From positions 1 through 64,000 of the forward strand of contig CAZHSC010000006.1 in the NCBI GenBank assembly GCA_964534995.1: 64,000 nucleotides of DNA, read 5' to 3'. This stretch comes from JAJTFW01 sp964534995 (lineage in GTDB: Bacteria; Bacteroidota; Bacteroidia; AKYH767-A; OLB10). Below, piece after piece: positions 51,034 to 60,398 of this stretch. Each line of letters begins with the position of its first letter. Positions within the stretch are counted from its first letter, which is position 1. A program made the translations under genes and the position numbers. The notes beneath the pieces were generated by a model, which ran no database searches, had not been told where the DNA came from, and was given only the letters and a program-made list of their open reading frames with translations.

Positions 51034-53541
51034 TTAAAACTGCTGACCAATGGTGAAATGGAACTGTCCTTTATTCACACCGGGCCTGTTGGGTATTTCA
51101 TCAATGCCATAACCCCAGTCAAGACCAAGGAGTCCGAACATGGGCAGGAATATCCGTACGCCTGCTCCCAGCGATCGTTTAATGTTTAACGGATTAAAAT
51201 TGCGGGTTCCTAACCAGTTGTTTCCGGCTTCAAGGAAGGCAAGCGTGTAAATGGTTGCGGAAGGATTTAAAGATACAGGGAAGCGAAGTTCCATGGTATA
51301 CTTATTAAAGGCGGTACCGCCCACGGTATTTCCGTTGATGGTGGGCGTGATGGTATTGTTATTATACCCGCGCAAGGCAATGATTTCTCTGCCGTCAAGT
51401 GCGAATCCCGACAAGCCGTCACCCCCGAGATAAAACCTTTCGAAGGGTGAGGGGCCAATATCCTCATTGTAATAACCGAGTATACCAATCTGCGCTCTTG
51501 AAAATAACACGAATTTAGGTCCGAGACTTTTGTACCAGGAGCCGCTGAATTTCCACTTATGGTACTCTATCCATTTATACCGTACTTCCGAATTCGCATT
51601 GGCATAATCAGTGCTTTTATCAAAAATGCTGAAAGGAGGGGTGAGCTGTATGGTGAATGACAATTGTGAACCGCTTCTGATCCAAATGAAGCCATCCACA
51701 GAATTCCGGGAGATAGTTTGTTCAAAGTTCAGGTTATTCGAATATCCGTCACTGAATAAGAAAGTTCCCTGCCAGTTTTCAAGTGTGTAACGCTGGTAGG
51801 TGACCTCATGATACACCTGGAAGAAATCATCCGGCCATTTCAGTCTTCTTCCCAGTCCTACAGAACTTCCGCTGATTTTTAAAGCACTGCGGTCTTCATT
51901 TCCTTTGGGGAGTCCATCTGTCTGAACAGAATGAAAGAGGGAAATACTGAGTGAGTTGGGCTTACGTCCCCCCAGCCAGGGTTCAGTGAATGACATGTTA
52001 TAACTCTGGAAAAAGCGGCCGTTTGATTGAAAACGTATGCTGAGCCTTTGGCCATCGCCTGTTGGTAGCGGAGACCAGGTGCCTTTCTTAAACATATTAC
52101 GGGCACTGAAATTATTAAAGGAAACACCCAGTGTTCCTACTACGCCGGCACCACCGCCCCATCCACCTGATAATTCAAGTTGATCGGAAGGGCGTTCTTC
52201 CACAATGTACTCTATGTCCACCGTTCCGTCGGCGGGATTGGGTTTGGGAATTACATTTAGCTTTTCCTGGTCGAAGTACCCCAGTTGCGCCAGTTCACGT
52301 TGTGTACGGATAATGTCGGACCGGTTAAACAGTTGACCGGGTTTTGTACGTATTTCCCTCAGCACAACCTTATCATTGGTTTTGGAATTGCCTTTTACGG
52401 TGATACGGTTTACGGTGGCCTGTTTGCCTTCGTAGATCCGCATTTCGAGGTCGATGGAGTCGTTTTCCACAAGTACTTCAACCGGCGTGACCTGGAAAAA
52501 AAGGTAACCGTCATCCATATACAATGAACTTACATCACGGGCATTCTGGCTGATGAAAAGCCCCTCATCTAGTTTTTGTTGATTATATACATCCCCTTTG
52601 TTGATGCCGAGCGTCTGGCTGAGCAGGGAAGTAGGGTACTTGGTATTACCAATCCATGTAATATTCCGGAAAAAATATTTATTACCCTCATCCAGCCAGA
52701 TTTCAATATTGACGGATTTGTCGTTGAATTTATATACGCTGTCCTTGACTACGGATGCGTCCCTGTATCCACGGCCATGGTAAGCAGCAAGCACTTTTTC
52801 CTTGTCTTTTTCCAGTGCCTCATCATTGTATTTGGAGGAATTAAAAATTTTATACCAACCCTTTTCTTTGCTTCCCTTCATTTTCCTCCTGATTTTCTTT
52901 TCACTAAACTCTTTGTTGCCGTGTACAATAACATCATTGATCCGCACCCTTTTCTTGTTGCTAACGGCGATGCGCATGAGTTCCTGGTTTATTCCGGCGG
53001 AGGAATCGCGTTCTGTTTTGATATCCACTCCAATGAATAAATATCCTTTATCGATGTAATAATCCTTCACCTGGTTTTTGGTCATCTGAATCAGGTTTTC
53101 AGTGATAACCTTTCCTTTTACCAGTTGTAATTTATCACGCAATTTATCCGCTTCGTTTTTGCTGATACCGCTGAATGAAAATTTTGAGAGTCGCGGCCGT
53201 TCCACCAGCTGAAAATTTAAAAAAATGCGGTCACCGCTGATTTTGTCGGCCACTACTTTTATATCAGACAAAAGTCCCTGTTTCCAGAGGTTTTCAATGG
53301 CGGAGGCTATTTTATCACCCGGTATTTTGTACCGCTCTCCAATGTTCAGTCCGGTAAGGGTGATGAGTACCCTTTCATCAAGGAAACGGACACCGCTTAC
53401 TGTTATTCCGCCGAGTTCATATTCCCTGGGGTTTCCGAAATCAATTTCCTGTATACCGCCGCCAATGGTTTCAACCTGTGCGGAAAGGGGGAGGGCGGAA
53501 AAGAGAAAAAGTGACAGCAGTAAATAATAAACTCTAGGCAT
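51034..53541 (-). CDS. bamA: Outer-membrane protein assembly factor BamA
   Basis: 835 residues. A signal peptide (about 1-22, ending PLSAQ) is followed by five POTRA-like domains (about 25-440; for example ITLTGLNIGERYKIPGDKI, INDVIVHGNKEFSEKKIRRKMKG, NRITVKGNSKTNDKVVLREI). An Omp85 barrel runs to the end, with the conserved loop motif ALRGYNNN and the C-terminal signature strand HFTIGQQF. It is the essential insertase for outer-membrane proteins. Its start overlaps the uppS stop by 8 bp, so they share a transcript, and the skp-like chaperones are next downstream under their own promoter. Confidence 0.96.
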   Translation of the reverse strand: MPRVYYLLLSLFLFSALPLSAQVETIGGGIQEIDFGNPREYELGGITVSGVRFLDERVLITLTGLNIGERYKIPGDKIASAIENLWKQGLLSDIKVVADKISGDRIFLNFQLVERPRLSKFSFSGISKNEADKLRDKLQLVKGKVITENLIQMTKNQVKDYYIDKGYLFIGVDIKTERDSSAGINQELMRIAVSNKKRVRINDVIVHGNKEFSEKKIRRKMKGSKEKGWYKIFNSSKYNDEALEKDKEKVLAAYHGRGYRDASVVKDSVYKFNDKSVNIEIWLDEGNKYFFRNITWIGNTKYPTSLLSQTLGINKGDVYNQQKLDEGLFISQNARDVSSLYMDDGYLFFQVTPVEVLVENDSIDLEMRIYEGKQATVNRITVKGNSKTNDKVVLREIRTKPGQLFNRSDIIRTQRELAQLGYFDQEKLNVIPKPNPADGTVDIEYIVEERPSDQLELSGGWGGGAGVVGTLGVSFNNFSARNMFKKGTWSPLPTGDGQRLSIRFQSNGRFFQSYNMSFTEPWLGGRKPNSLSISLFHSVQTDGLPKGNEDRSALKISGSSVGLGRRLKWPDDFFQVYHEVTYQRYTLENWQGTFLFSDGYSNNLNFEQTISRNSVDGFIWIRSGSQLSFTIQLTPPFSIFDKSTDYANANSEVRYKWIEYHKWKFSGSWYKSLGPKFVLFSRAQIGILGYYNEDIGPSPFERFYLGGDGLSGFALDGREIIALRGYNNNTITPTINGNTVGGTAFNKYTMELRFPVSLNPSATIYTLAFLEAGNNWLGTRNFNPLNIKRSLGAGVRIFLPMFGLLGLDWGYGIDEIPNRPGVNKGQFHFTIGQQF

Positions 53542-54286
53542 GTTCTGATTTCAATTGTTCGGATGTTTTTCCAAAACGGCGTTCCCGGTTTTGGAAGTCT
53601 ATAACGGCTTCAAAAAGATCTTCCCTGCGGAAGTCAGGCCAGAGTTTTTGAGTGAAGTAAAGTTCGGCGTAGGCAATTTGCCAGAGCAGGTAATTACTGA
53701 TGCGGGCCTCGCCGCTGGTGCGTATCAGCAGTTCGGGATCGGGCCAGGCTGCGGTGTTCAGGTGCTGGCTGATGATATCTTCATTGATATCATCGGGATT
53801 CAGTTTGCCTTCCTTCACTTCACGTGCTATTTCCTGCATAGCATGGGTGATTTCCCAGCGCGAACTGTAGCTGAGGGCCAGCACGAGAGTCATCCGTGTA
53901 TTTCCCGAAGTTTTTTCAATGCACTTATTCAGATTCTTAACAACACGGTCAGGGAGGCTTTCAGTATTTCCGATGGTGGCCAGCCTGATGTTGTTTTCCA
54001 TCAGGGTAGGTGTCTCCTTGGATATGGTTTGCACCAGGAGATGCATCAATGCGTCAATTTCAAAACGTGGCCTGTTCCAGTTTTCCGTACTGAAAGCGTA
54101 TAATGTCAATACTTCAATACCCAGTTCTGCAGCCCCCTCTACTGTATCACGAACGGCTTTTACACCGCTTTGGTGCCCAAAGGTCCTTATTTTACCCTTT
54201 TGTTTCGCCCAACGTCCGTTCCCATCCATAATGATGGCAACATGGCGGGGCAGTCGCGATGGATCTATTTTTTCCTTTAATGACAT
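53534..54286 (-). CDS. uppS: Isoprenyl transferase (undecaprenyl diphosphate synthase)
   Basis: 250 residues from the ATG at 54286. It makes the cis-polyprenyl carrier for cell-wall and O-antigen building blocks. Signature HVAIIMDGNGRWAKQKG near residue 18 with the catalytic Asp, TLYAFSTENWNRP, and the C-terminal RTSGEARISNYLLWQIAYAELYFT. The frame is open to 54301, but that start lies inside a perfect -7 box, so the shorter start is right. Co-transcribed with bamA. Confidence 0.96.
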   Translation of the reverse strand: MSLKEKIDPSRLPRHVAIIMDGNGRWAKQKGKIRTFGHQSGVKAVRDTVEGAAELGIEVLTLYAFSTENWNRPRFEIDALMHLLVQTISKETPTLMENNIRLATIGNTESLPDRVVKNLNKCIEKTSGNTRMTLVLALSYSSRWEITHAMQEIAREVKEGKLNPDDINEDIISQHLNTAAWPDPELLIRTSGEARISNYLLWQIAYAELYFTQKLWPDFRREDLFEAVIDFQNRERRFGKTSEQLKSEHA

Positions 54287-54298
54287 GATTGAGGCTCG

Positions 54299-54306
54299 CA
54301 AATGTA
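54299..54306 (-). promoter_or_regulatory. Candidate -7 box of uppS-bamA
   Basis: TACATTTG (54306-54299) matches TANNTTTG exactly, 12 bp before the preferred ATG, so the leader would be only a few bases. No TTG box at standard spacing. Confidence 0.45.
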
Positions 54307-54361
54307 ATAAATGTGGCGGCCTTACAGCCCATGGAATCAGTTTAACTGCTCTTTAACAAAA

Positions 54362-55207
54362 TTACCAGAGTTTTATTCTGAAAGGCTGGCAGTTATCGAT
54401 ATATTTCTTTGATAAAGTATAGGTAAACTGAACACCGGTAAATACGTACCAGTCACGATGTTTGGTGTCACCACGCTGGCGCCCGATGTTTCCTCCCGGA
54501 GCCTGGTTAATAGACCGGTCACTCAGAAATTCAGCGGTTTTGCCATATTCTTTGCGAATAGCCAGCGGATCGGCGTAAGTAGAACTGACATCATCCAGGT
54601 AATCGGTATAGGTACGCCTTACACCGGATTCAATGCTCACTCCGAAACGGCGCATGATTTTGAATTTGACGCCTCCTCCAAAAACGAAAGTGGCAGAAAG
54701 TCTTCGGTAGGGATCACGATTTGGGTATAACTCCGTGCCCTGGCCCTCGGTTCCCAAAGGTTGCAATGCTATCCATTCATCATCGAGTTTTGCCTTGGGG
54801 TTGAAATGAAAAATAGAAAATCCACAGAGTAAAAAAGGACTCATCTTTGAATAGGGGCTGGCCGTTTGATAAGGGAAAAAATTAAACTCAAACTGACCGG
54901 TAAGCTCCAGGATATGGGATCGGAAATTCAGGTTCCTGTTTTTGGACCATTCATCCTCCGCCTTTTCATCGCTGGCCCTTACATGGCCGTAATTAATGCC
55001 GGCCTTAAATGCCCAATGGTTGCTGTAGGAACGCCGGTACAGAATACCGATTGCCGGATCAATGAAACGGGTATCATACATGGTTTGGTCTAAATCCCCC
55101 TTGTAGCCCATCACACCCACCATGATGCCCATTTCGCGTGATTGAGCGCGGCTGTTTATTGACCAGCAGGTACTTAGAATAATAATGAAGGATACTATCC
55201 GCCTCAT
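54362..55207 (-). CDS. DUF6089-family outer-membrane beta-barrel protein
   Basis: 281 residues from the ATG at 55207, signal peptide about 1-22 (FIIILSTCWSINSRAQ). Family features: GVMGYKGDLDQTMYD, WAFKAGINYGHVRASDE, FLLCGFSIFHFNPKAK, LQPLGTEGQGTEL, FVFGGGVKFKIMRRFGVSIESGVRRTYTDY-type strands (in two pieces), DDVSSTYADP and RGDTKHRDWYVFTGVQF. Paralogous to 31341-32237 and 55285-56193. It lies between nadK and uppS, a conserved setting in Bacteroidota, which suggests an envelope role. No T9SS or lipoprotein signal. Confidence 0.82.
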   Translation of the reverse strand: MRRIVSFIIILSTCWSINSRAQSREMGIMVGVMGYKGDLDQTMYDTRFIDPAIGILYRRSYSNHWAFKAGINYGHVRASDEKAEDEWSKNRNLNFRSHILELTGQFEFNFFPYQTASPYSKMSPFLLCGFSIFHFNPKAKLDDEWIALQPLGTEGQGTELYPNRDPYRRLSATFVFGGGVKFKIMRRFGVSIESGVRRTYTDYLDDVSSTYADPLAIRKEYGKTAEFLSDRSINQAPGGNIGRQRGDTKHRDWYVFTGVQFTYTLSKKYIDNCQPFRIKLW

Positions 55208-55284
55208 GAGCATTGGCAAAACGTGGGTTTAGCGATATAAATTGCCCGGGTATTTTCCGGGAAAGCCCACAAAGTTAAAAATGA

Positions 55285-56193
55285 TCAGAATATCGGGAAA
55301 TTGGTACGTCCTGTCCGGATCTTATAGTGAACACTGATGATCGCAAACATATAGGCGTCTTTATCACGGGGGTCGCCGCGCTGTTGTCCTTCCTGTGTCT
55401 GGATTTCACTTTTACCGAGTGATTTATCCGATAAAATGGCTGCAATTTCACCGTATTTCTGGCGGATCGCTTCCTTGTCGTAATAGGTTTTACTTACATC
55501 GTCAATGTAGTCGGTAAATGTTTTACGTACGCCAAACTCAAATCCTACTCCCCATCTCCTGTTAAAGAAGTAACGACCGCCAATACCCAATGGAATACAA
55601 ATCTGGGTACGTTTGTATTTATCACGTGCCGGGGAGATGCCCTGGCCTTCGGTTCCAAGTGGCTGAAGTTCATACCATTTATCATTATACTCACCTTTGG
55701 GGTTGAAGTGAAATACTCCAATACCCACAAAGCCATACATGGATCCTTCAAAAGAAGTGGTACGGCGTACACCTTTCAGGCGGTATATACCTCCTTCCCG
55801 CTGGGAAAGGAGTGCGGCTTCAAAATTGATGTTGAATTCGTAAATATTGGATTTAAAATTCAGGTTCCTGTTGTTTCTGAAGAACTCTTTGGTGAGCTTA
55901 TCATCTCCCTTAATATGGCCATAGGTAAGGTGGGGATGCAATGAAAAAATCGGGGTGAGTTTATAACGTAAGCCCAGGCTTACTGCCGGACGTGTAAGGC
56001 TGAATTCCAGGTCTTTAAATCCATTAGTACCAATAGCGTTTGCCCCTCCGAGTTCTCCTAAAAAGTTGCTGGCCCCTAAACCAAAACTCCATTCATACCG
56101 GTAAGCTTTCCAACGGGCACGCAGCCTTTGAGCTTCGCTCACAGAATTGAATACCGTGAGTAAAAAGAGGGAGAGGATCAGGTGTCTTTTCAT
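55285..56193 (-). CDS. DUF6089-family outer-membrane beta-barrel protein
   Basis: 302 residues from the ATG at 56193, which gives a proper signal peptide (HLILSLFLLTVFNSVSEAQ). The frame to 56292 adds 33 unrelated residues. Hallmarks: YEWSFGLGASNFLGELGG, FSLHPHLTYGHIKGDD, GFVGIGVFHFNPKGEYNDKWY, LQPLGTEGQGIS, IPLGIGGRYFFNRRWGVGFE, TFTDYIDDVSKTYYD and RGDPRDKDAYMFAI. A clear promoter precedes it. Its closest relative in the window is probably the adjacent downstream gene, so a local duplication is likely. Confidence 0.82.
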   Translation of the reverse strand: MKRHLILSLFLLTVFNSVSEAQRLRARWKAYRYEWSFGLGASNFLGELGGANAIGTNGFKDLEFSLTRPAVSLGLRYKLTPIFSLHPHLTYGHIKGDDKLTKEFFRNNRNLNFKSNIYEFNINFEAALLSQREGGIYRLKGVRRTTSFEGSMYGFVGIGVFHFNPKGEYNDKWYELQPLGTEGQGISPARDKYKRTQICIPLGIGGRYFFNRRWGVGFEFGVRKTFTDYIDDVSKTYYDKEAIRQKYGEIAAILSDKSLGKSEIQTQEGQQRGDPRDKDAYMFAIISVHYKIRTGRTNFPIF

Positions 56194-56216
56194 ATTGCTT
56201 AGGTGATGCCTTTGGA

Positions 56217-56244
56217 CAAAAATAATATTTTCCTTTTTATTCAA
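56217..56244 (-). promoter_or_regulatory. Promoter of the DUF6089 gene
   Basis: TTG (56244-56242), a 17-bp spacer and TATTTTTG (56224-56217), 23 bp before the ATG at 56193. Confidence 0.55.
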
Positions 56245-56275
56245 GCACTTTATTGTGTACGAATTGGTAAGCGGC

Positions 56276-57154
56276 TTAGTTTCTGGTGTCAAGGCCCCAG
56301 TTTAACTTTTTTCGAAGGGTGTCGAGAAAGTTGGTAGTTCCCAATCTCACCAGGTTCATGGTGAAGTCTTCTCTGCGAACGGCGAGCGATAAACCGGAGT
56401 CGATGGTTACCGAGCGGGAATCGAGGGAGGCGAGAAAATACTGGCTTCTTCCAACTACCTCCAGGCTGATAACATTCTGATCAGAAACAACGATGGGTCT
56501 TACATTGAGGTTATGCGGAGCGATTGGGGTGATTACAAAATTTCCGGAATAAGGAGCAACAATCGGCCCTCCGCAACTTAAGGAGTAGCCCGTGGAGCCG
56601 GTAGGTGTGGAAATGATGAGTCCGTCCGCCCAATAGGAATTCAAATATTCACCGTTCAGGTAAGTATTAATAATAATCATACTTGAACTGTCTTTTTTAT
56701 GAATGGTAAGTTCATTGAGGGCATAGTTTATTCCTCCGAAAAGATTGCGGTTGGATTCGAGTCGCAGTAAGCGGCGTTTGTCCAGCGAGTAATGTCCTTT
56801 TACCAGGGCTTCCAGTACCGAAGAGATATCCTCGGTGCCTACACTGGTGAGGAAGCCTAGGCGGCCGATGTTAATCCCCAATACCGGTATGCCGCTGTCC
56901 TGAACCAGGGTGAGCGTGTCGAGGATGGTCCCATCCCCGCCCAGGCTGAATAAAAAATCAACATGTCCTCTGATCTCAGAGCCGGAGTTGAAGGGGGTGT
57001 TTTCCGGGATATCCGGCCCCAGCGATTTTATAAGATGGAGAAAGGGCTGATAAATGAACAATTTACATTGATGACGCCCCAGTTCTTTCATCAATTCCCT
57101 TACAAAAGGAAAATGCTCATTGGCAACCTGTCTGGCGTAAATTGCGATTTTCAT
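56276..57154 (-). CDS. nadK: NAD kinase
   Basis: 292 residues from the ATG at 57154 (KIAIYARQVANEHFPFV). It phosphorylates NAD+ to NADP+ with ATP. Motifs: FSLGGDGTILDTLTLV, GINIGRLGFLTS, the NELTIHKKDSS region, and STPTGSTGYSLSCGGP. The longer frame to 57190 adds 12 residues without homology character. It is downstream of the short Omp85 gene and upstream of the DUF6089 pair. Confidence 0.95.
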   Translation of the reverse strand: MKIAIYARQVANEHFPFVRELMKELGRHQCKLFIYQPFLHLIKSLGPDIPENTPFNSGSEIRGHVDFLFSLGGDGTILDTLTLVQDSGIPVLGINIGRLGFLTSVGTEDISSVLEALVKGHYSLDKRRLLRLESNRNLFGGINYALNELTIHKKDSSSMIIINTYLNGEYLNSYWADGLIISTPTGSTGYSLSCGGPIVAPYSGNFVITPIAPHNLNVRPIVVSDQNVISLEVVGRSQYFLASLDSRSVTIDSGLSLAVRREDFTMNLVRLGTTNFLDTLRKKLNWGLDTRN

Positions 57155-57274
57155 CTGCACGAAAATAATGAAATGTTTGTACCGCGTCATTTCCCAAACC
57201 CTATCGGTCAGGTCACAACCGGTAAAAACTTGTTAAAATCCGCGCTTGTTTACAGAAACTGTGAAAAGTACAGA

Positions 57275-58681
57275 TTAAAAAGGAGCGCCCATCCTGAAAT
57301 AGAGACCGCTGTCACCAATGCGGTTAATGGCATACTCAAACCGTAACACCACATCATAATAAGTCACCACATCTAAACTTAACCCGTATCCGTATTGCCA
57401 CGCGTTGCTGAGTTTGTTTGTACTTCCAAACTGCTTGTCAGAAACATAACCGGCATCGAAGAAAGAGTTCAGATACATGGACAGGGGAAATCTGCGGAAT
57501 TTTTCGGTACGCAGAAAGGGAAACTGATATACCCGGGTAGGTATAAGCGTGTATTTGAAATTAGTGCGTATAAGTCCGAAATCCTGCCCGTTGAGAACAT
57601 AGAGATCATATCCCCTGATGTAATCGTATCCATAGCCGAGCGCGCGTTGGTTAAAAAACGGCGCCTCTGCCCGCTGCATGATTCTTCCTTTCAGCGCGAA
57701 TGCAGTATGCCAGCGCCTGCCAATTGGAATGTATTTCCTGAGTCCTGCCGCAATGGCGATGAGGTTGGGTTCATGTTTTAAAAAGCCCAGACCAATTTTC
57801 GATACCTCCAGTTCAAAGAGGTTTCCCATGAGGGCATAAGGCTGGTAATCTCTGGTGTCATAGCGGTAATGCCAGGTGATAGCCAGGTGCTGTTGCCGTG
57901 GAAAGTAATCGGTAAAGTAACGATTGTTGAGGATTAATACGGTGTCATCCACTTTCGAGGTCCGGTAATCCACCGTGGTGTTGTAAAAATGATAGAGGCC
58001 CTGTCGCTTACTCAGCCTGATAAATGCCTGCATTTCCTGTCTTAAGAATTTGTCAGGATCTTTGTAAAACTGCAGTTTGTTGTCAGCCGTACTGTACGCG
58101 ACTTCTTTTACCCTTGTCGAGTAAAACCCCGCGGCGAGGCCTATATTGAGTTTCCGGTTTATATAGGGGATGGTGTAATACAAACCCATCCTGCGGGTAT
58201 AACCGAAAAGTGCCTGCACCTGGGCGATGTCATCTCTGCCACTGAAATTTTCCTGGCGGATATACATACCGTAATTGGTCCGGCTAAGGTCTTTGCGTTG
58301 CCACCATTCATTGATATTTCTGTCGGCAATTTCAAAAACCGGTGTAGGCCACAGGTACCAGCGTTCGGTAAGATTAATATGCACCACTACCGTATTGCCT
58401 ATACCCTGAAAATAGCGGATCTCCACAAAATTAAAGAGCGCGGTGTTCATCAGGTTCTGACGGCTTCTTTCGATGGCCGACTCAAGGATGAAGGCGGCGA
58501 GGCTGTCCCCTTCTTTAAAAGTGAGCTCCCTGTGAATGATGTATAGCTTTGTTTTGCGGTTTCCGGTAACTACTATCTGCTCAATTACGGATGGCTGCAA
58601 TCGCAAACTGTCACTTAATTCCTGAGCGTTTGTAGCACAGGAAATCAGCATTACCAGAAATAACAGACGGAAGCGCAGCAT
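57275..58681 (-). CDS. Short Omp85-family outer-membrane protein (single POTRA)
   Basis: 468 residues from the ATG at 58681. A GTG at 58687 would add two. A signal peptide (LRFRLLFLVMLISCATNAQ) is followed by one POTRA-like domain (about 30-110: IEQIVVTGNRKTKLYIIHREL and LFNFVEIRYFQGIGNTVVVHINLTE). A D15/TamA-like barrel carries the Omp85 loop motif YIRGYDLYVLNG and ends GLYFRMGAPF. It is far shorter than BamA, so it is a specialised relative (TamA-like or surface protein translocator). The partner is unknown. Confidence 0.82.
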   Translation of the reverse strand: MLRFRLLFLVMLISCATNAQELSDSLRLQPSVIEQIVVTGNRKTKLYIIHRELTFKEGDSLAAFILESAIERSRQNLMNTALFNFVEIRYFQGIGNTVVVHINLTERWYLWPTPVFEIADRNINEWWQRKDLSRTNYGMYIRQENFSGRDDIAQVQALFGYTRRMGLYYTIPYINRKLNIGLAAGFYSTRVKEVAYSTADNKLQFYKDPDKFLRQEMQAFIRLSKRQGLYHFYNTTVDYRTSKVDDTVLILNNRYFTDYFPRQQHLAITWHYRYDTRDYQPYALMGNLFELEVSKIGLGFLKHEPNLIAIAAGLRKYIPIGRRWHTAFALKGRIMQRAEAPFFNQRALGYGYDYIRGYDLYVLNGQDFGLIRTNFKYTLIPTRVYQFPFLRTEKFRRFPLSMYLNSFFDAGYVSDKQFGSTNKLSNAWQYGYGLSLDVVTYYDVVLRFEYAINRIGDSGLYFRMGAPF

Positions 58682-58742
58682 GGACACGAAGGAAAAGAAA
58701 AGGAACTAACAGCGGCGGTACTTCTTAAAAAATAACCAACGG

Positions 58743-59405
58743 TCACATGTTGAGATAATTCATCAAGGACTCGTAACGGGTTTTCAGGTCTTCCGAGTGT
58801 TCACTCTGATGGTAGGAAGCAATCACGTGATAGTCGAGGCGGAAAAAGGCGGACAGAATTCTGCTTAAATCCACCTTATCAATTTTGAGCGTGAGTTCGA
58901 TTCTTGCCGGATCAGAGGTAGAGGAAACACCGGCACTCAGAATATGTGCTCCATCCGCTTCCACAACCTGGGCAATATGCGACATGGAGTAATCGGCAAG
59001 CGCCAAATCAAGGATGATGATTCCCCCGGGAGTATAAACACTTTTGCTTTCGGCAAAATAAGAAACCAGGTCATTGACGGTAACGAGGCCGCTGTATTCC
59101 TGTTCATTATTAAGTACAGGAACCAGGTCAAGCTTATACAGTGATGCTATCTTGGTTAAATCATAAACGTGTTGATTCTCAAAAACAAAAACCTTATGAA
59201 ACTTCAGCTCCGCATCCGAAAGGCTTTTTAGGGCAATGGCCGGGTTTTTCAAATCTGATTTATATACCAGACCGAGATACTCCCGGCCGTTAATTACCGG
59301 TAAAGCATTGACTCTTAGCTCATCCATCCAGGTGAGCGCACGTCCGCAAGTATCACTTTGTTTAAGCGGAGGCACATTGTCAGATATCAGCCGGGCAGCA
59401 AACAT
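58743..59405 (-). CDS. CBS-domain protein
   Basis: About 220 residues from the ATG at 59405. Two CBS motifs (about 1-55 and 60-130) contain RALTWMDELRVNALPVINGREYLGLVYKSDL-type strands (in separate pieces) and LDLVPVLNNEQEYSGLVTVNDL. An ACT-like C-terminal part (about 140-215) contains GGIIILDLALADYSMSHIAQVVE. CBS pairs usually bind adenosyl ligands. The frame is open to 59474, but this extension contains a perfect -7 box TATGTTTG (59460-59453) and a short internal repeat (LPETENV/LPETNT), so the shorter start is preferred. The gene often sits beside nadK and pdxJ in Bacteroidota. Confidence 0.85.
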   Translation of the reverse strand: MFAARLISDNVPPLKQSDTCGRALTWMDELRVNALPVINGREYLGLVYKSDLKNPAIALKSLSDAELKFHKVFVFENQHVYDLTKIASLYKLDLVPVLNNEQEYSGLVTVNDLVSYFAESKSVYTPGGIIILDLALADYSMSHIAQVVEADGAHILSAGVSSTSDPARIELTLKIDKVDLSRILSAFFRLDYHVIASYHQSEHSEDLKTRYESLMNYLNM

Positions 59406-59585
59406 GGTATTTGTTTCGGGTAATACGTTTTCTGTTTCGGGTAAGTTTGTAGCAAACATATAAAGATCTTTCATTACGGCTACTGCCTCGTTTGCTTCAG
59501 AATCTTACAACAAGTTTCAGCAGTATTTGTTGCGATGATAACAGAAAAGAATGTGCCGGACTTTCTGAAAATGCCGGGAACTTGT

Positions 59586-59593
59586 TAATCTTG
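59586..59593 (+). promoter_or_regulatory. Candidate -7 box of pdxJ
   Basis: TAATCTTG is one mismatch from TANNTTTG and sits 7 bp before the GTG at 59601. The transcript would be close to leaderless. Confidence 0.35.
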
Positions 59594-59600
59594 CATCACC

Positions 59601-60314
59601 GTGACAAAGTTAAGCGTAAACATTAACAAAATTGCCACCTTGCGGAATGCCCGCGGAGGAAATATACCGGACCTGATTCAGGCCGCGGTAGACATTCAAA
59701 AGTTTGGTGCTGACGGTATTACTGTGCATCCCCGGCCCGACGAGAGGCATATCCGTTACCGGGATGTGTATAACCTGAAAAAAGTTATCAGCACGGAGTT
59801 TAATATTGAAGGGTATCCCTCTTCCGACTTTAAAAAGTTAATAGCCGATATCAGGCCGGATCAGGTAACCCTTGTTCCCGATCCTCCCGATGTCATTACC
59901 TCTAACGCCGGCTGGGATATGATGCTGCACCGGGAGTTCCTGAAGGAAGTGGTGGCTTTTTTCAAATCATTGGGCTGCCGTGTCAGCCTTTTTGTTGATC
60001 CTGTGATACACATGGTGGAAGCATCTGCGGAAACAGGAACAGATCGTGTGGAATTATATACAGAAGCTTACGCGAGTGGATTCGCCGATAACCCTCAGGA
60101 GGCGATACGCCCTTACATTGAAGCTGCCCTTGCCGCGCACCATCATGGCCTGGGATTAAATGCGGGACATGACCTGAATCTGTCAAATCTTTCATATTTC
60201 CACCGGATGATTCCAAACCTCCTTGAAGTCAGTATCGGTCACGCCCTCATCAGTGATGCATTGTACACCGGACTGGAAAATACCATACGGATGTACAAAG
60301 AGCAACTGCAATGA
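59601..60314 (+). CDS. pdxJ: Pyridoxine 5'-phosphate synthase
   Basis: 237 residues from a GTG start (TKLSVNINKIATLRNARGG). It closes the pyridoxine ring from 1-deoxyxylulose-5-phosphate and 3-amino-2-oxopropyl phosphate. Motifs: GADGITVHPRPDERHI, QVTLVPDPPDVITSN, VSLFVDPVI, VELYTEAYA and LNAGHDLNLSNL near the C-terminus. Cytoplasmic TIM barrel. It diverges from the CBS gene and converges on serA. No terminator hairpin was seen between pdxJ and serA. Confidence 0.96.
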   Translation: MTKLSVNINKIATLRNARGGNIPDLIQAAVDIQKFGADGITVHPRPDERHIRYRDVYNLKKVISTEFNIEGYPSSDFKKLIADIRPDQVTLVPDPPDVITSNAGWDMMLHREFLKEVVAFFKSLGCRVSLFVDPVIHMVEASAETGTDRVELYTEAYASGFADNPQEAIRPYIEAALAAHHHGLGLNAGHDLNLSNLSYFHRMIPNLLEVSIGHALISDALYTGLENTIRMYKEQLQ

Positions 60315-60398
60315 TAAAGTAGCTATTCCTTGTGTCAGGACTAGAAAGGTAAGACAACAGGCCCGGGAAGAAATCGAAATAATAAAGAGGAAAAATAC

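Noticed and set aside
53555..54103. 182-codon plus-strand open frame
   Set aside because: It is a shadow of uppS on the opposite strand without family features.
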